This document shows positions 1 to 10,201 of a stretch of DNA of 64,000 nt, one piece after another. The DNA comes from Branchipolynoe longqiensis (taxonomy: Eukaryota; Annelida; Polychaeta; Phyllodocida; Polynoidae): assembly GCA_030323885.1 (NCBI GenBank), contig CM059198.1, forward strand, positions 62,894,917 through 62,958,916, written 5' to 3'. The notes beneath the pieces were generated by a model. It did no database searches, was not told the DNA's origin, and saw only the letters and a list, made by a program, of their open reading frames with translations. The stretch's first letter is position 1, and each line of letters starts with the position of its first letter. The translations under genes and the position numbers were made by a program.

Positions 1-23
1 GTGCAGGGTGAATCTGTTATCTA
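1..23 (+). mobile_element. Right terminus of a 9-bp-TSD MITE (cut by window edge)
   Basis: The first bases end in GGGTGAATCTGTTATCTA, the inverted terminus shared by the six complete copies of this family further right. Only the right tip is inside the window, so the length and duplication of this copy cannot be judged. Confidence 0.6.
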
Positions 24-371
24 GGTTAACCTTTGATAGATTTAAATTGAAAAACAGGCCCACATTTAGCGTGCATGTAGAAATGCTAGATATCATAAGC
101 GGCATTCAGTACTGACATGTTAAATTGACATACGTCTTCTATGCATTAAATAAAATGTTGAATTACTAACCTTTTCTATGGTGGATATATCTGAATAAAT
201 CTAGCTAAGTATTTTTTTTTTTGTGTAAAGTATTTATTCATCTGAATATGACATTTGTCAGTGCCGGAGCGCTGGTATTCCGGCCATCTTACTATTAGAA
301 TTGACAGTCTCAATAATCTACAGCACCAGTCACTGTAGTTCATGCAAAAATGGGGAGCAGCACCGAGTAGA
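24..371. other. AT-rich sequence with one repeat fragment
   Basis: No gene is seen. Around 213-296 a stretch combining TTTATTCATCTGAATA with GTCAGTGCCGGAGCGCTGG recurs in diverged form at about 1985-2045 and, on the other strand, at about 31455-31520, so it is a dispersed repeat of unknown type. Confidence 0.4.
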
Positions 372-871
372 NNNNNNNNNNNNNNNNNNNNNNNNNNNNN
401 NNNNNNNNNNNNNNNNNNNNNNNNNNNNNNNNNNNNNNNNNNNNNNNNNNNNNNNNNNNNNNNNNNNNNNNNNNNNNNNNNNNNNNNNNNNNNNNNNNNN
501 NNNNNNNNNNNNNNNNNNNNNNNNNNNNNNNNNNNNNNNNNNNNNNNNNNNNNNNNNNNNNNNNNNNNNNNNNNNNNNNNNNNNNNNNNNNNNNNNNNNN
601 NNNNNNNNNNNNNNNNNNNNNNNNNNNNNNNNNNNNNNNNNNNNNNNNNNNNNNNNNNNNNNNNNNNNNNNNNNNNNNNNNNNNNNNNNNNNNNNNNNNN
701 NNNNNNNNNNNNNNNNNNNNNNNNNNNNNNNNNNNNNNNNNNNNNNNNNNNNNNNNNNNNNNNNNNNNNNNNNNNNNNNNNNNNNNNNNNNNNNNNNNNN
801 NNNNNNNNNNNNNNNNNNNNNNNNNNNNNNNNNNNNNNNNNNNNNNNNNNNNNNNNNNNNNNNNNNNNNNN
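372..871. other. Assembly gap (500 N)
   Basis: Exactly 500 N. The round number indicates a scaffolding gap of unknown true size. Apparent ORFs crossing it are meaningless. Confidence 0.99.
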
Positions 872-948
872 CGTACATAAACATGTTTTATTTACCTAAA
901 ATATTTGTTCAAGCTGCGAGCTGGTGTGCTTGGTCTCCACTTCTTGGG

Positions 949-1277
949 ACCAGACGGGATGGCCGAATGAGTTGAGCATCCGTCTCCCATTTTGGGAGAT
1001 CATGGGATTTAAATCCATGGGTCGAGTCATACCAGTGACGTAAAAATTGATAACTGTCACTTCATAGCCATGCCCTCTGCGGTATTAGGATACAACAAGG
1101 ACTGGTTGGCTCAGTGTCAGGATAATGTGACTGAGTGGGATATCAGGTCATAGTGCTGGTGGTCTGGTCTCCCAGTGGGGTAGTACTATAAAGACCCCAT
1201 GAGTGTGCACTGTCACAAATCAATACCGGTCCTGATATGACCTTAGATGGTGCCAGGATGTAAAACTCCACCAACCC
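949..1277 (+). mobile_element. tRNA-derived SINE, head A, near full length
   Basis: The head GACGGGATGGCCGAATGAGT resembles a tRNA 5' half with an A-box. It is followed by a B-box-like segment, the body (AATGTGACTGAGTGGGATAT, then a CACTATAAAGTC-like motif) and the tail GATGGTGCCAGGATGTAAAA. The copy is diverged. Such elements are transcribed by RNA polymerase III and copied by a partner LINE (established for tRNA-derived SINEs). Confidence 0.85.
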
Positions 1278-1279
1278 CA

Positions 1280-1559
1280 GGCTTCCCGTGTGCAAGGTTG
1301 GGACCTCGATTCTCGATCGAGTCAAACCAATGACTTAGAAAATAAATACTTGTCACTTCCTAGGATAGGGCAAGGACTGGTTAGCTCAATATCAGGATTA
1401 TGTGACTGAGTGGGATATTGGGACAGAGTGATATAGGCCTGGTCTCCCAGTGGTGCAGCACTATAAAGTCACCATGACTGTGCACTGTCACAAGTGAGTA
1501 CCCGTCCTTATATGACCTTAGATGTTGCCAGGATGTAGAACTCCAACAAACAAACAATC
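1280..1559 (+). mobile_element. SINE copy, head mostly lost
   Basis: It begins inside the head near the B-box (CTCGATCGAGTCAAACCAAT) and runs through the body to the tail with CAACAAACAAACAA. It directly follows the copy at 949-1277, giving a tandem SINE pair. Confidence 0.8.
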
Positions 1560-2774
1560 TAGGGGTTAGGCCGGCACTGACCGGAATGGAGTGGAGCCGC
1601 CATCTTGTTTTCCAAGTGTACCAGTTAGATATGTAGAATAAAATCTAGATAATTGTTTTGGGTTTGAAAATTTGATGTTGTCATCGCCCTATTCATCTTT
1701 AATCAAGAGTAAAGTTGCATATTAGGTCGATCGCTATAATCTACCTTACTTTTATTTGAAGTAACGTTTATTTTAAATGGATAACTTTTTAGATATTTGA
1801 AGTTTAAGCATGCAAAATTAATTTTGGCAAGCACGCCAAAACTCTGACACCATAGGCTTCTACAGTAAGAAGTTCTATTGAATTGACTCGATCTTCCCTT
1901 CTATGTAGCGACAAATGTTTAATAAATACACCATTATCTAAGTTAGATATGTAGAAGCAAATCTAGATTTTGTTTGGTGGTAAATATGTTTATTTTGCTG
2001 AATAAGTCTTTTGTCAGTCCCGAAGCACTGGTCTTCCAGCCATTTTTCAATTCAGTGTTATTTACACAAAAGGTATATAGAATAAGGTATACAATAACTG
2101 TTGAATACACAATTTGCAGCATGTAACGCAATGAAATTCTGTAACCCAAAAGTTCCATAGCAATATGGTTACAGTAGTGCCATATAACGAGATCAATGTT
2201 AGTCAGATCAATGTGAGTATTCAGTCGGTAAAGTTGTAGTAAGGTTTAATGTTCAGCTGGAGTTAGGCAAGCGGTAGGTATATAAATGTCAGTTTGTTAG
2301 AAATATTCTAGTGTAACTCTAGTGTAGTTAGTTATGTGAGTTTATGAATTATATTGTTGGGGTGGGGTTGTTAATAATACACTGGACCAGCTGTGACCAG
2401 TTTAGAAAATTTGATGTTTTTATTGGACTATGCAGCTTTAATCAACAAAATAACTCAAGATTAACCAAAAAAAATACACAAGTGGCAAAAGATACGTTTT
2501 TTGTTTTTTTACTGCGACCAGAACTAGAACTAACTTTTTTCATCGAATAATATCTCTTGTCAGCGCCACAAGACAGTACAATTCCTTAATACATGAATGA
2601 AACTATCAGTCGTAATAGTAACTGCATGCAAATCCTGTTTGATACTAAAAGTATTAAACATTCTATAAGTGCCGAGCGTTAATTGGCGCATCTGGTGCCT
2701 ATTACGCTCTGAAGTGACTTGTCACAAAATCTCCAGTCTGGACTCTCCTTTGGGAGAAGGCTAATGAGCGCTGC
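1560..2774. other. AT-rich sequence, no gene seen
   Basis: Contains diverged repeats of TTAGATATGTAGAA (about 1626 and 1943) and the dispersed GTCAGTSCCGRAGCRCTGG fragment near 2012-2040. Short ORFs (up to 71 codons) have no recognisable domain and no coding bias. Confidence 0.4.
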
Positions 2775-2777
2775 TAA

Positions 2778-3222
2778 AGCACCTGTCACACCTCGCACGA
2801 TTGAGGAAACGGATAAAGCGGGACAAACATATTCTAGTCTGGTGTGATTCTGTAATGGACAGTAACAGATGGTAACGGATGGGTAACAGACGGTAATGGA
2901 TGGTAATGGTTGATAATGTATCTAATGATCAACGGACAATTCAGCATACAAAAAGAACTATAGCGAACGGCAACGGACGCATAACAGACGATAACAGACG
3001 GGAATGAACGGGAAACAGACGGTAACGGATAATAACCACATACATCAGTCCGGCACAATCCGTTACAAGTTGTGTGCATGCTCAAAACTTGTAACGGATC
3101 TGGCTGGATATCAACGGATATCAATGGATATGCAATGGACACAAACCAGACTTTGCCGGATATCAACAGACTTTGATCGGTTTCTTTCTGTTTCCCCAAT
3201 CCGACGAGGTGTGACAGAGCCT
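2778..3222 (-). mobile_element. PIF/Harbinger-like MITE, copy 1
   Basis: The inverted ends read AGCACCTGTCACACCTCG on the left and the complement of AGGCTCTGTCACACCTCG on the right, each followed by a GATTGRGGAAACxGA-type segment. The flanks are TAA (2775-2777) and TTA (3223-3225), near the 3-bp TWA target of Harbinger elements. The inside has repeated TAACGGATGG-like units and a GGATATCAACGGATATCAA block. Its body matches the copy at 3928-4360 in opposite orientation. Confidence 0.7.
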
Positions 3223-3240
3223 TTACAGAGAGTAGAATGG

Positions 3241-3301
3241 GAGGGGGAGGGGGGGGGAGATGGTAGATGAGATTCAGAGGTCCCCCCCCCCCCCCCCCCC
3301 C
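3241..3301. repeat. Poly-G then poly-C tracts
   Basis: A G-rich run (3241-3258) and a 20-base C run (3282-3301) lie 24 bases apart. Such tracts recur across the window and are prone to length errors. Confidence 0.9.
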
Positions 3302-3338
3302 AGGGATGGGAAACTAGCAGGACACTGGGCAGTGGAGT

Positions 3339-3395
3339 TTGTTTGTTTGTTGTGTTACGTCCTAGCAACATCTAAGGTCATATCAGGACTTGGTG
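3339..3395 (-). mobile_element. SINE tail fragment
   Basis: Reverse-strand tail: GTTTGTTTGTTTGTTGTG leads into TTACGTCCTAGCAACATCTA and AGGTCATATCAGGA. Body and head are missing. Confidence 0.75.
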
Positions 3396-3514
3396 GGCAG
3401 TGGAAGGGTATGTAACTAGTGTAAAGCGACTCGTAAGTAGGAAACACCAGAATGAGGCTAGGTGATTATGATGCTTTTTTTGCTTTGTTTATTGTTTGTT
3501 GTTGTTGTTTTTTT

Positions 3515-3575
3515 GGACCGGACGCGGTGGCCGAATCGGTAGCGCGCATGCCTCGAGTGCGAGAGATACTGAATC
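3515..3575 (+). mobile_element. SINE head B fragment (tRNA-like)
   Basis: GACGCGGTGGCCGAATCGGT followed by AGCGCGCATGCCTCGAG matches the head-B type seen complete in other copies. The B-box half and body are absent. Confidence 0.6.
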
Positions 3576-3591
3576 CATGTACCATATAAAT

Positions 3592-3760
3592 AATAAACAT
3601 GAGGGCTTGACTCTCTCTCTTCTTTCACACTTTATACTCTTCGTTTCTCTTTGTTTGCATTGATTTCACTATAGCCTGCCTACACAACCACAGATTCGAG
3701 CCGTGGACTTTACATACTGGTGACCACGACGTCGAGGAGCCCCCAGCCAAGCCAAAGCAG
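3592..3760 (+). mobile_element. Possible LTR 3' end plus primer-binding site
   Basis: An AATAAA signal (3592) is followed by a pyrimidine-rich stretch ending in GTGGACTTTACA. Directly after comes TACTGGTGACCACGACG, which resembles the TGG-starting primer-binding site after the 5' LTR of Gypsy- or BEL-type retrotransposons. Then comes an open stretch with an ATG near 3767. No pol domain is present and the matching LTR is not in the window, so this is an inference from layout only. Confidence 0.35.
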
Positions 3761-3927
3761 AATGCCATGGCTCGGGGCGCTCTTCAGATGTTACTAGTTA
3801 GTGGGACATGGCCTGGGGAATACTTACAGAGTTGCAAAGGCTTTCTCTATGAAATAGAACTGAAGCATACTTTGACTCATGGGTCACTAATGATAGAAAA
3901 GGGATGTAAAGATGCAGTTCACTGTAA

Positions 3928-4360
3928 AGGCCCTGTCACACTATACCGCATTGAGGAAATGGATCGAAATGGAACAAAGTCCTTTGATATCCGGCAAAGT
4001 CTGGTTTGTGTCTGTTGCATATCCATTGATATCCATTGATATCCGTTCTGACCCATTACCAGTTTTGAGCATGCACAAAACTTGTAATGGATTGCGCCGG
4101 ACGGACGTATGCGGTGATTATCCATTAACGTCCATTATCCATCCATTACCCGTCCGTTACTGTCTGTTACCCATCCATTACGATACGTTACCCATCCGTT
4201 GCCGTCTGTTACAGAAACACACCGGACTAGAATATGTTTGTCTGGCTCTATCCCATGTTTGGGACATAATCGATAGATTTGAAGTCCGAATCACACCGGA
4301 TTAGAATATTTTTGTTCGGGTCTGTCCGTATCCTCAATCCGGTAAAGTGTGACAGGCCCT
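3928..4360 (+). mobile_element. PIF/Harbinger-like MITE, copy 2
   Basis: The ends AGGCCCTGTCACACTATACC and the complement of AGGGCCTGTCACACTTTACC are flanked by identical TAA trinucleotides (3925-3927 and 4361-4363). That is the classic Harbinger target duplication. The body has GATATCCRTTGATATCC and repeated CCRTTAC units, inverted relative to copy 1 at 2778-3222. No transposase is encoded. Confidence 0.8.
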
Positions 4361-4944
4361 TAATGGAGGTATCCAGCAAGAGTCCTACTAAACTTACATA
4401 TTAAAAGTTTGTGCATGAAAATATGCATTAGCCGAAAATGTAATAGTTACCTTAATTTACACTTGGTTTTTCAACTAATGTGTACATACGTGTTGCATTT
4501 TCATCCAAGGAAATTATGAGGTGTTTTTTTTATTGTTTAATTTTATTTTATTTGCAGTTGATTTTTTTTAACTGTTGGTCCAAGTTCCTTGGGGTATTAG
4601 GATATAACATAATAATACAATTGTGAAGATACATAGTCATACATGTAGTTTGGAAGGAGTTGATCAGTTGTTAGTGCAAGGGACCCTTCTATTTTGGCAT
4701 GTCTGCGCTTTACATGTATGCGTGCTTCTAACGAGCTGCACATTGTTTTCGCTAATGTTAACAAGGCCACGGGAATGCCTGGAATGTTGGCATAAGAAAA
4801 GTCGGTTTATAATTAGGTCAAATAGCATAGCGTAATCCACAGTGTTTGAGGTTGTTTGCGGAGCAATTATGAAGAGTGCAGCTATACTACTGCCCCCCCC
4901 CCCCCCTCCACTCCCCTTCTGTTCAGTTAGCATAGCTGTGGAAC
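4361..4944. other. Unique AT-rich sequence with a C run
   Basis: No gene is seen. A poly-C run lies at about 4892-4907. A 70-codon ORF at 4623-4835 shows no domain. Confidence 0.4.
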
Positions 4945-4946
4945 TA

Positions 4947-5475
4947 AAGGGCGGATTCCTTACACGCGGTATGGGGTATGTGGCATGCGGTATGCGAATG
5001 GCATGATTCCTTACACGCGGCATGCGGCACACGACTGGCTATATTTAAAAAATAAAAATAAACAAGTATACTCAATACTGCACTGTATATGACTCTTAGT
5101 ATGTCACATGGGGGTTCCTACCTTTATAATTACCAAATTATAGATAAATATTCATATTTGTGTGGCTCTGGTAGCATTACCAACCCGAACCCCCACCACC
5201 ACCACTACTATATGTTTCCCCTCAGCACCCTTGTGTGTGACCGTTCCGTAATGCTCAGTCACCTCTCCTCGTCTAAAACTAATGGACAAGTGCGACTGAT
5301 GTTTCTGTTCGCACACCGTGTGCCGCATACCGCATGCCGCACCGATCGCTACAGGGACCGATCGAGTTGATGCATGCCGCGTGTAAGGAATGTAGCCCAT
5401 AGGCTTCAAGGCGTTTTGATTTTTTGTCGCATTCGCATTCGCATACCGCATACCGCGTGTAAGGAATGCGCCCTT
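4947..5475. mobile_element. TIR element, ACGCGG family, copy 1 (TA duplications)
   Basis: The inverted ends are AAGGGCGGATTCCTTACACG and the complement of AAGGGCGCATTCCTTACACG, flanked by TA at 4945-4946 and 5476-5477. Each end carries a second inward copy of the ATTCCTTACACGCGGYATGC motif, so the subterminal regions are internally repeated. The centre matches, inverted and diverged, the 142-bp unit in the larger relative at 8349-10723. No transposase ORF is seen. Confidence 0.75.
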
Positions 5476-5627
5476 TAGGCAACAAGAAATGCGGGTGGAG
5501 TGGTTATGCATTAGAACAACATATATAATGGTCTCATGTATGCTACCTGTGTTAGAAAATAATGATATTCTGCAGATTACATCAGCCCACCAAAATATTC
5601 CAAACTATTAGGGCTTCCACCGAAGAT

Positions 5628-5936
5628 GACCAGACGGGATGACTGAATGAGTTAGAGCGTCCGTCTCCCGTGCTGGTAGATCGTGGGGTCGTGGGTTCGA
5701 ACCCTGGTCGAGTGAAACCAATGACTTAAAAATGTATACTTGTCGCTTCCTGGATAGGGCAGGGACTGGTTGTCTCAGTGTCAGGATAATGTGACTGAGT
5801 GGGATTTCAAGTCATGGTGCCGGCGGCCTGGTTTCCCAGTGGGGCAGCACTATAAAGTCGCCATGAGTGCACACTCACAAGTCGGTACCCGTCCCGATTA
5901 GATGTTACTAGGACGTAGAACAACAAACAAACAATA
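5628..5936 (+). mobile_element. SINE, head A, full length
   Basis: Head with GATGACTGAATGAGTTAGAG, B-box GGTTCGAACCC, body with GTGACTGAGTGGGATTTCAA, tail AGATGTTACTAGGACGTAGA and CAAC/CAAA repeats. One of the better preserved copies. Confidence 0.88.
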
Positions 5937-5982
5937 AAATCCACCGAACGTGCGGCCGAATCAGTGAGATCACAGGTTTTCC

Positions 5983-6472
5983 TAGATAAAAGATTCACCC
6001 CATACTTACACTACAGGGGTGAACGACAACATAGTCTAAACACAGGCGAAAATAGCTTTAGTATGGAACAGGCAGTAGAATGCCTGGCACCAGTCTCAAA
6101 TGGTTACCCACCAACCAACCAACAAACCCCAACAAAAACAACCAACCAACCACCCCACACCACACCAAACCAACACAACATTATATCGGCACAGAGTTGG
6201 TGAAATGGGAGAGAATGCAAAAAGAGAAGATGCCGGCCATAAACGCCATCAATTTCACTTTTAAAGTCTATTAAACTGCATGTTTTATTACATTTTTCAA
6301 CTCAAAGGTAGCGGGGAAATATAAAAACATATATAAAGAATAAATATTGCTTCTTAAATTAAGACATTATTCACTCAATTAATTTCTCCAGCATGTCAAA
6401 ATTCTTCGCCACCTTTTCTAATGGGTTGGTTTTCACCCCTGTACTGTCAGTACGGGGTGAATCTTTTATCTA
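5983..6472 (+). mobile_element. MITE with 9-bp TSD (TAGATAAAAG family), copy A
   Basis: Starts TAGATAAAAGATTCACCCC and ends in its inverted complement. The 9-bp direct repeat AGGTTTTCC flanks it at 5974-5982 and 6473-6481. The terminal 35 bases form their own hairpin (TTCACCCC with GGGGTGAA). The interior (GGAACAGGCAGTAGAATGCC, GTTGGTGAAATGGGAGAGAA) is shared by all copies. This copy has a C/A-only insert at about 6104-6178 missing from its relatives. Confidence 0.9.
6104..6178. repeat. C/A-only low-complexity insert inside MITE copy A
   Basis: About 75 bases made almost only of C and A, placed exactly where the other copies read straight through from GGTTACTTATATCAGCACAG. Either a late expansion or an assembly artefact. 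Confidence 0.6.
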
Positions 6473-6512
6473 AGGTTTTCCGTGCAGAAGCTCAAGATAC
6501 TTGTTATTTGAT

Positions 6513-6581
6513 GCTCGGCATTCCTAGGATAGGGTGACCTCAGTATCAGGATAATGTGACTGAGTGGATCATGGTGTCCAT
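6513..6581 (+). mobile_element. SINE fragment, left part of a split copy
   Basis: Body segment with GGATAATGTGACTGAGTGG, ending at the 9-bp sequence GGTGTCCAT (6573-6581), which is repeated at 7468-7476 on the other side of the inserted MITE. The rest of this SINE continues there. Confidence 0.8.
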
Positions 6582-6658
6582 GAGATAAAAGATTCACCCC
6601 ACACTTCCAGTACAGGGGTGAATGACAACGTAGTCTAAATACGGGCGAAAATAGCTTT

Positions 6659-6972
6659 GGTCGTAATGCGAAGCATTACGTTTGATGCGAGGGAAGGAGG
6701 AGACCCTCCCCCGCCGTTGTGGCGCTGCCTACTCACCTCGGCCGAGCCCCGGCTCGCCCCCCCCTCCTTCCTCCCACCTTCTTTGTTCTGGCGCTCACGC
6801 CTCACCCGACGCCCGCTGCTCGCCACATCTCACCCTCCCCCCGGCCGCCAGCATTCGCACCTCCCCCCCCCCCTTCTCCCTTATAAGGCCGCCCGCCGGC
6901 TCTCCTCAGGCACTCACCTTCCTGCCGTCTTCCGCGACTCTCCACTTTTTCCTGCCGTCTTCCGCGACTCTC
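6659..6972. repeat. GC-rich block 1 inside MITE copy B
   Basis: Begins GGTCGTAATGCGAAGCATTA (palindromic around GCATTACG). It continues with C-rich runs, CTTATAAGGCCGCCCGCCGG and a tandem doublet of TTCCTGCCGTCTTCCGCGAC near 6919-6973. Absent from all other copies of the family. Confidence 0.7.
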
Positions 6973-7078
6973 CAATGGAACGGAAAGTAGAATGCCTGGT
7001 ACCAGTGTCAAATAGTTACTTATATCAGCACAGAATTGGTGAAATGGGAGAGAATGCAAAAAGACAAGATGGCAGCCA

Positions 7079-7258
7079 GGGTCGTAATGCTTGCATTGAG
7101 TGTGATTCGTGGTGGGGGAGGAGGACCCCCCCCCCCTCACTCTCCCTCCCTTCCCTAACCGTTGTGATATTACGTAACCCCCCCCCCCCTCTCTCCCGGC
7201 CTTATAACCGGCCGCTTCCATGGTCCTAAGCCACTCGCCTCCCTCCGCCCTGCCTAAT
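7079..7258. repeat. GC-rich block 2 inside MITE copy B
   Basis: Begins GGTCGTAATGCTTGCATTGA and contains GGGGGAGGAGGACCCCC, CCGTTGTGATATTACGTAA and CTTATAACCGGCCGCTTCC. These parallel block 1 in the same order with different spacing. Confidence 0.7.
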
Positions 7259-7476
7259 GGTTGCATTAAAGTATATGTTTTATTATATTTTCCAACTCAA
7301 CAGTAGCGGGTAAATATGAAGACATATACAAAGAATAAATGTTGCTTCTTAGATTGTGAAATTAGGCTCTCATAAAGATTCATTTCATTAGCCCGATTTT
7401 TCTACCGTTTTTATATAAGGTTGGTCTTCACCCGTGTACTACAAGTACCGGGTGAATCTTGTATCTAGGTGTCCAT

Positions 7477-7590
7477 GGCCTAGTCTCCCACTGGGGCAGC
7501 ACTATAAAGTCACCATGAGTATGCACTCTCTTAAGTCGCTACCTGTCCTTAGCTGTTGCCAAGATGTAAAACCCCCCAACAAACAAACGA
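7477..7590 (+). mobile_element. SINE fragment, right part of the split copy
   Basis: Continues the SINE body after the MITE: CCCACTGGGGCAGCACTATA, CACCATGAGTATGCACTCTC, tail GCTGTTGCCAAGATGTAAAA and CAACAAACAAAC. Together with 6513-6581 it makes one interrupted SINE. Confidence 0.85.
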
Positions 7591-7606
7591 CCCAAGTGTG
7601 CTGCAT

Positions 7607-7886
7607 ATGTTGTTGTTTTACATCCTAGCAACATCTAATGTCATATTAGGATGGGTACCGACTTGTGACAGTGCGCACTCATGACGACTGTATAGTGCTG
7701 CCCCATTGGAAGACCATACTGCCAGTGCCATGACCTGATATCCCACTCAGTCTCATTATCCTGACACTGAGCCAACCAGTCCTTGTCCTCTCCTAATAAT
7801 GCAGAGCGCCAGGCTAGGAAGGGACAAGTATAAATTTTTAAGGCATTAGTTTGACTCGACCAGGGTTCGAACCCACGACCCGCTGC
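7607..7886 (-). mobile_element. SINE, reverse strand, head truncated
   Basis: Tail TGTTGTTTTACATCCTAGCA, body CACTCAGTCTCATTATCCTG, and B-box CAGGGTTCGAACCCACGAC. The A-box half is missing. Confidence 0.85.
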
Positions 7887-8084
7887 ATATGTAGTAGGAA
7901 ATGTTTGTTTGGAGTTGAGATAAGAATACATTGATCGAGCCTAGATCAGTACACACATGGTGTATATACATATGAATTGGACTTGACGGTGAGTGGGCTG
8001 AGACTTGCAGGATTGTTTTTTTGTTGTGTACATTAGTTGTTTAAGCAGGGGAAATTTCAATCGGGGATGATTGTTCTTCCTCAT

Positions 8085-8238
8085 TCCACTGGTCCTCGCA
8101 CTATCCTGATAATGCTGACCGCCTGGCTGGGAAGCAACAAGTATACATTTTTAAGTCATTGGTTTGACTCGACTAGGGTTCGAACCCACGACCCCACGGG
8201 AGACAGATGCTCTAACACATTCGGCCATCCCGTCTGGT
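8085..8238 (-). mobile_element. SINE 5' half, reverse strand, head A
   Basis: Contains CGAACCCACGACCCCACG and CATTCGGCCATCCCGTCTGG, the reverse of head A, plus the first part of the body. The tail half is absent. Confidence 0.8.
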
Positions 8239-8529
8239 TACGTATTACGTCTACGTCAACAATAACAAATAAAAATTTTAACCGTCTGCCTGACCCTGAT
8301 TTTTCATTCAAAAGGACGATCACCATGTTGATGTTGTTGGCGCACTTAAGGCTGCATTCCATATACGCGTAATGCGTAATGCGAATGCGAATGCGACAAA
8401 AAATCGAAACGCCTTGAAACCTATGAGCTACATTCCATATACGCGTAATGCGTAATGCGAATGCGAATGCGAATAAAATCCATTATCCCAATCGCTCCAT
8501 GTAGCGATCGGTGCGTAATGCGTAAAGGT

Positions 8530-9500
8530 GCTGCGAATAGAAAAGCATCAGTCGCATTTGTCCATTGATATAAGGCTGGAGGAGGCGACTGATAATTACG
8601 GACAGCCATGTAGGTTTATGCGGCGGACCTGTTAGGAAGCAGTCTTCATATTTGGGACGGTCCTAACATCCCTCTCTGTGTGTCTCTCTGTGTGTGTATC
8701 TGTGCCTCTGTGTGTGTGTCTCTGTGTCTGTGTGTGTGTCTCTGTGTGTGTGTGTCTGTGTGTGCCTCTGTGTATGTGTGTGTGTCTGTGTGTGTGTGTC
8801 TGTGTGTGTGTGTCTGTGTGTGTGTATGTGTGTGTCTGTGTGTGTGTGTCTCTGTGTTATGTCTATGTGTGTGTATATGTGTGTGTCTCTGTGTGTGTCT
8901 GTGTGTGTGTGTCTCTGTGTCTGCGAACAGAAAAGCATCAGTCGCATTTGTCCATTGATATAAGGCTGGAGGAGGCGACTGATAATTACGGACAGCGTGT
9001 AGGTTTATGCGGCGGACCTGTTAGGAAGCAGTCTTCATATTTGGGATGGTCCTAACATCCCTCTCTGTGTGTGTGTCTCTGTGTGTGTATCTGTGTCTGT
9101 GTGTGTGTGTCTCTGTGTCTGTGTGTGTGTCTCTGTGTGTGTCTGTGTGTGTGTCTGTGTGTGTGTGTCTCTGTGTCTCTGTGTGTCTGTGTGTGTGTGT
9201 CTGTGTGAGTGTCTGTGTGTGTGTGTCTGTGTGTGTGTGTCTCTGTGTTGTGTCTCTCTGTCTCATGTGTGTCTCTGTGTGTGTATCTGTGTGTGTCTGT
9301 GTGTGTGTCTGTGTGTGTGTCTCTGTGTGTGTGTCTCTGTGTTGTGTCTCTGTGTCTGCGAACAGAAAAGCATCAGTCGCATTTGTCCATTGATATAAGG
9401 CTGGAGGAGGCGACTGATAATTACGGACAGCCGTGTAGGTTTATGCGGCGGACCTGGTAGGAAGCAGTCTTCATATTTGGGACGGTCCTAACATCCCTCG
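8530..9500 (+). repeat. Compound tandem repeat: 142-bp unit plus GT array
   Basis: A unit running from CTGCGAAYAGAAAAGCATCA to GGACGGTCCTAACATCCCTC occurs at about 8530-8672, 8921-9063 and 9357-9499. TGTGTGTC-type arrays (about 8673-8920 and 9064-9356) separate the copies, so unit plus array behaves as one higher-order repeat of about 390-435 bp. ORFs here are microsatellite artefacts. Confidence 0.85.
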
Positions 9501-10201
9501 AAGCAAGCTAAACTGAGCCATGTTTGGACCGTCCCATTCTCTGTGTGTGTGTCTCTGTGTGTGTGTCTCCACTTGCTGTCCGGACCGCACTTCGTCCACA
9601 CCTCTCTCTATCACCTCTCTGCCGGCCTGGCACCTCCTTGATATGTCTGAAAAGAGTTCCAGGAGGGGGTGCCCGCCGGCATTTTCACTTTCTACTCTTA
9701 CTCTGTCCGTGTCTATGGCTCGCCGGATGGTCACCATAGGGCAGATAGGCACGGTCCTTTGACTCAACTCTCCTCATTTCTCTTTCCTAGATTCTGCCCA
9801 TTCGATTTCTCCCAGGCACACTTCTTCCCCTGACCAGGGTTGTTGTGTTCTTGGGTGGGGCCCTTGACCTATTACGATTTCTCTGTCTGGTTCTTGTTGC
9901 TGGAACGACCGCTGCTCCCACCTTTGCCCGCCTTCCTCGAACCCCTGCTGACCGGATACAAGTGCTACACTACACTACACACACCTACAGCTCTACTACA
10001 TACTGGCACGGAGAGATCCGCTGCCGCCCGGTGCCCCGTCGTCACTACGTCGTGAAGGATGTCCCAGCCTTCATAACACTTCCTCTACGAAGACCACTTC
10101 CTCTACAAAGACAAGTCTTCAAAGCAAAGATTGGGCCGATTTATCGGAGCCTCTCTATAATGTTGCAGTTCTGCAACCGGTAACCGTCGTAAGGTTACGA
10201 A

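Larger units (their letters stand above)
6582..7467 (+). mobile_element. MITE with 9-bp TSD, copy B (886 bp, enlarged, inside a SINE)
   Basis: Left tip AGATAAAAGATTCACCCC, right tip complement of TAGATACAAGATTCACCC, flanked by the perfect 9-bp repeat GGTGTCCAT. It is twice the usual length because two GC-rich blocks (about 6659-6972 and 7079-7258) interrupt the conserved interior. Both blocks begin GGTCGTAATGC and share further motifs, so they look like copies of one inserted sequence. Long ORFs on both strands fall in these C-rich blocks and are not credible genes. Confidence 0.9.

Noticed and set aside
301..975. ORFs spanning 301-975.
   Set aside because: They run through the 500-N gap.
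3000..3210. CRISPR-like array from regularly repeated TAACGG motifs.
   Set aside because: Repeats are short, degenerate and without spacers; the genome is eukaryotic. They are the interior of a Harbinger-like MITE.
6657..7266. ORFs of 154-190 codons in C-rich sequence.
   Set aside because: Fall in GC-rich inserts inside a MITE and are open on both strands.
9471..10183. A transposase gene inside the 8349-10723 element.
   Set aside because: Frames of 98 and 112 codons on opposite strands show no transposase motif that I can recognise.
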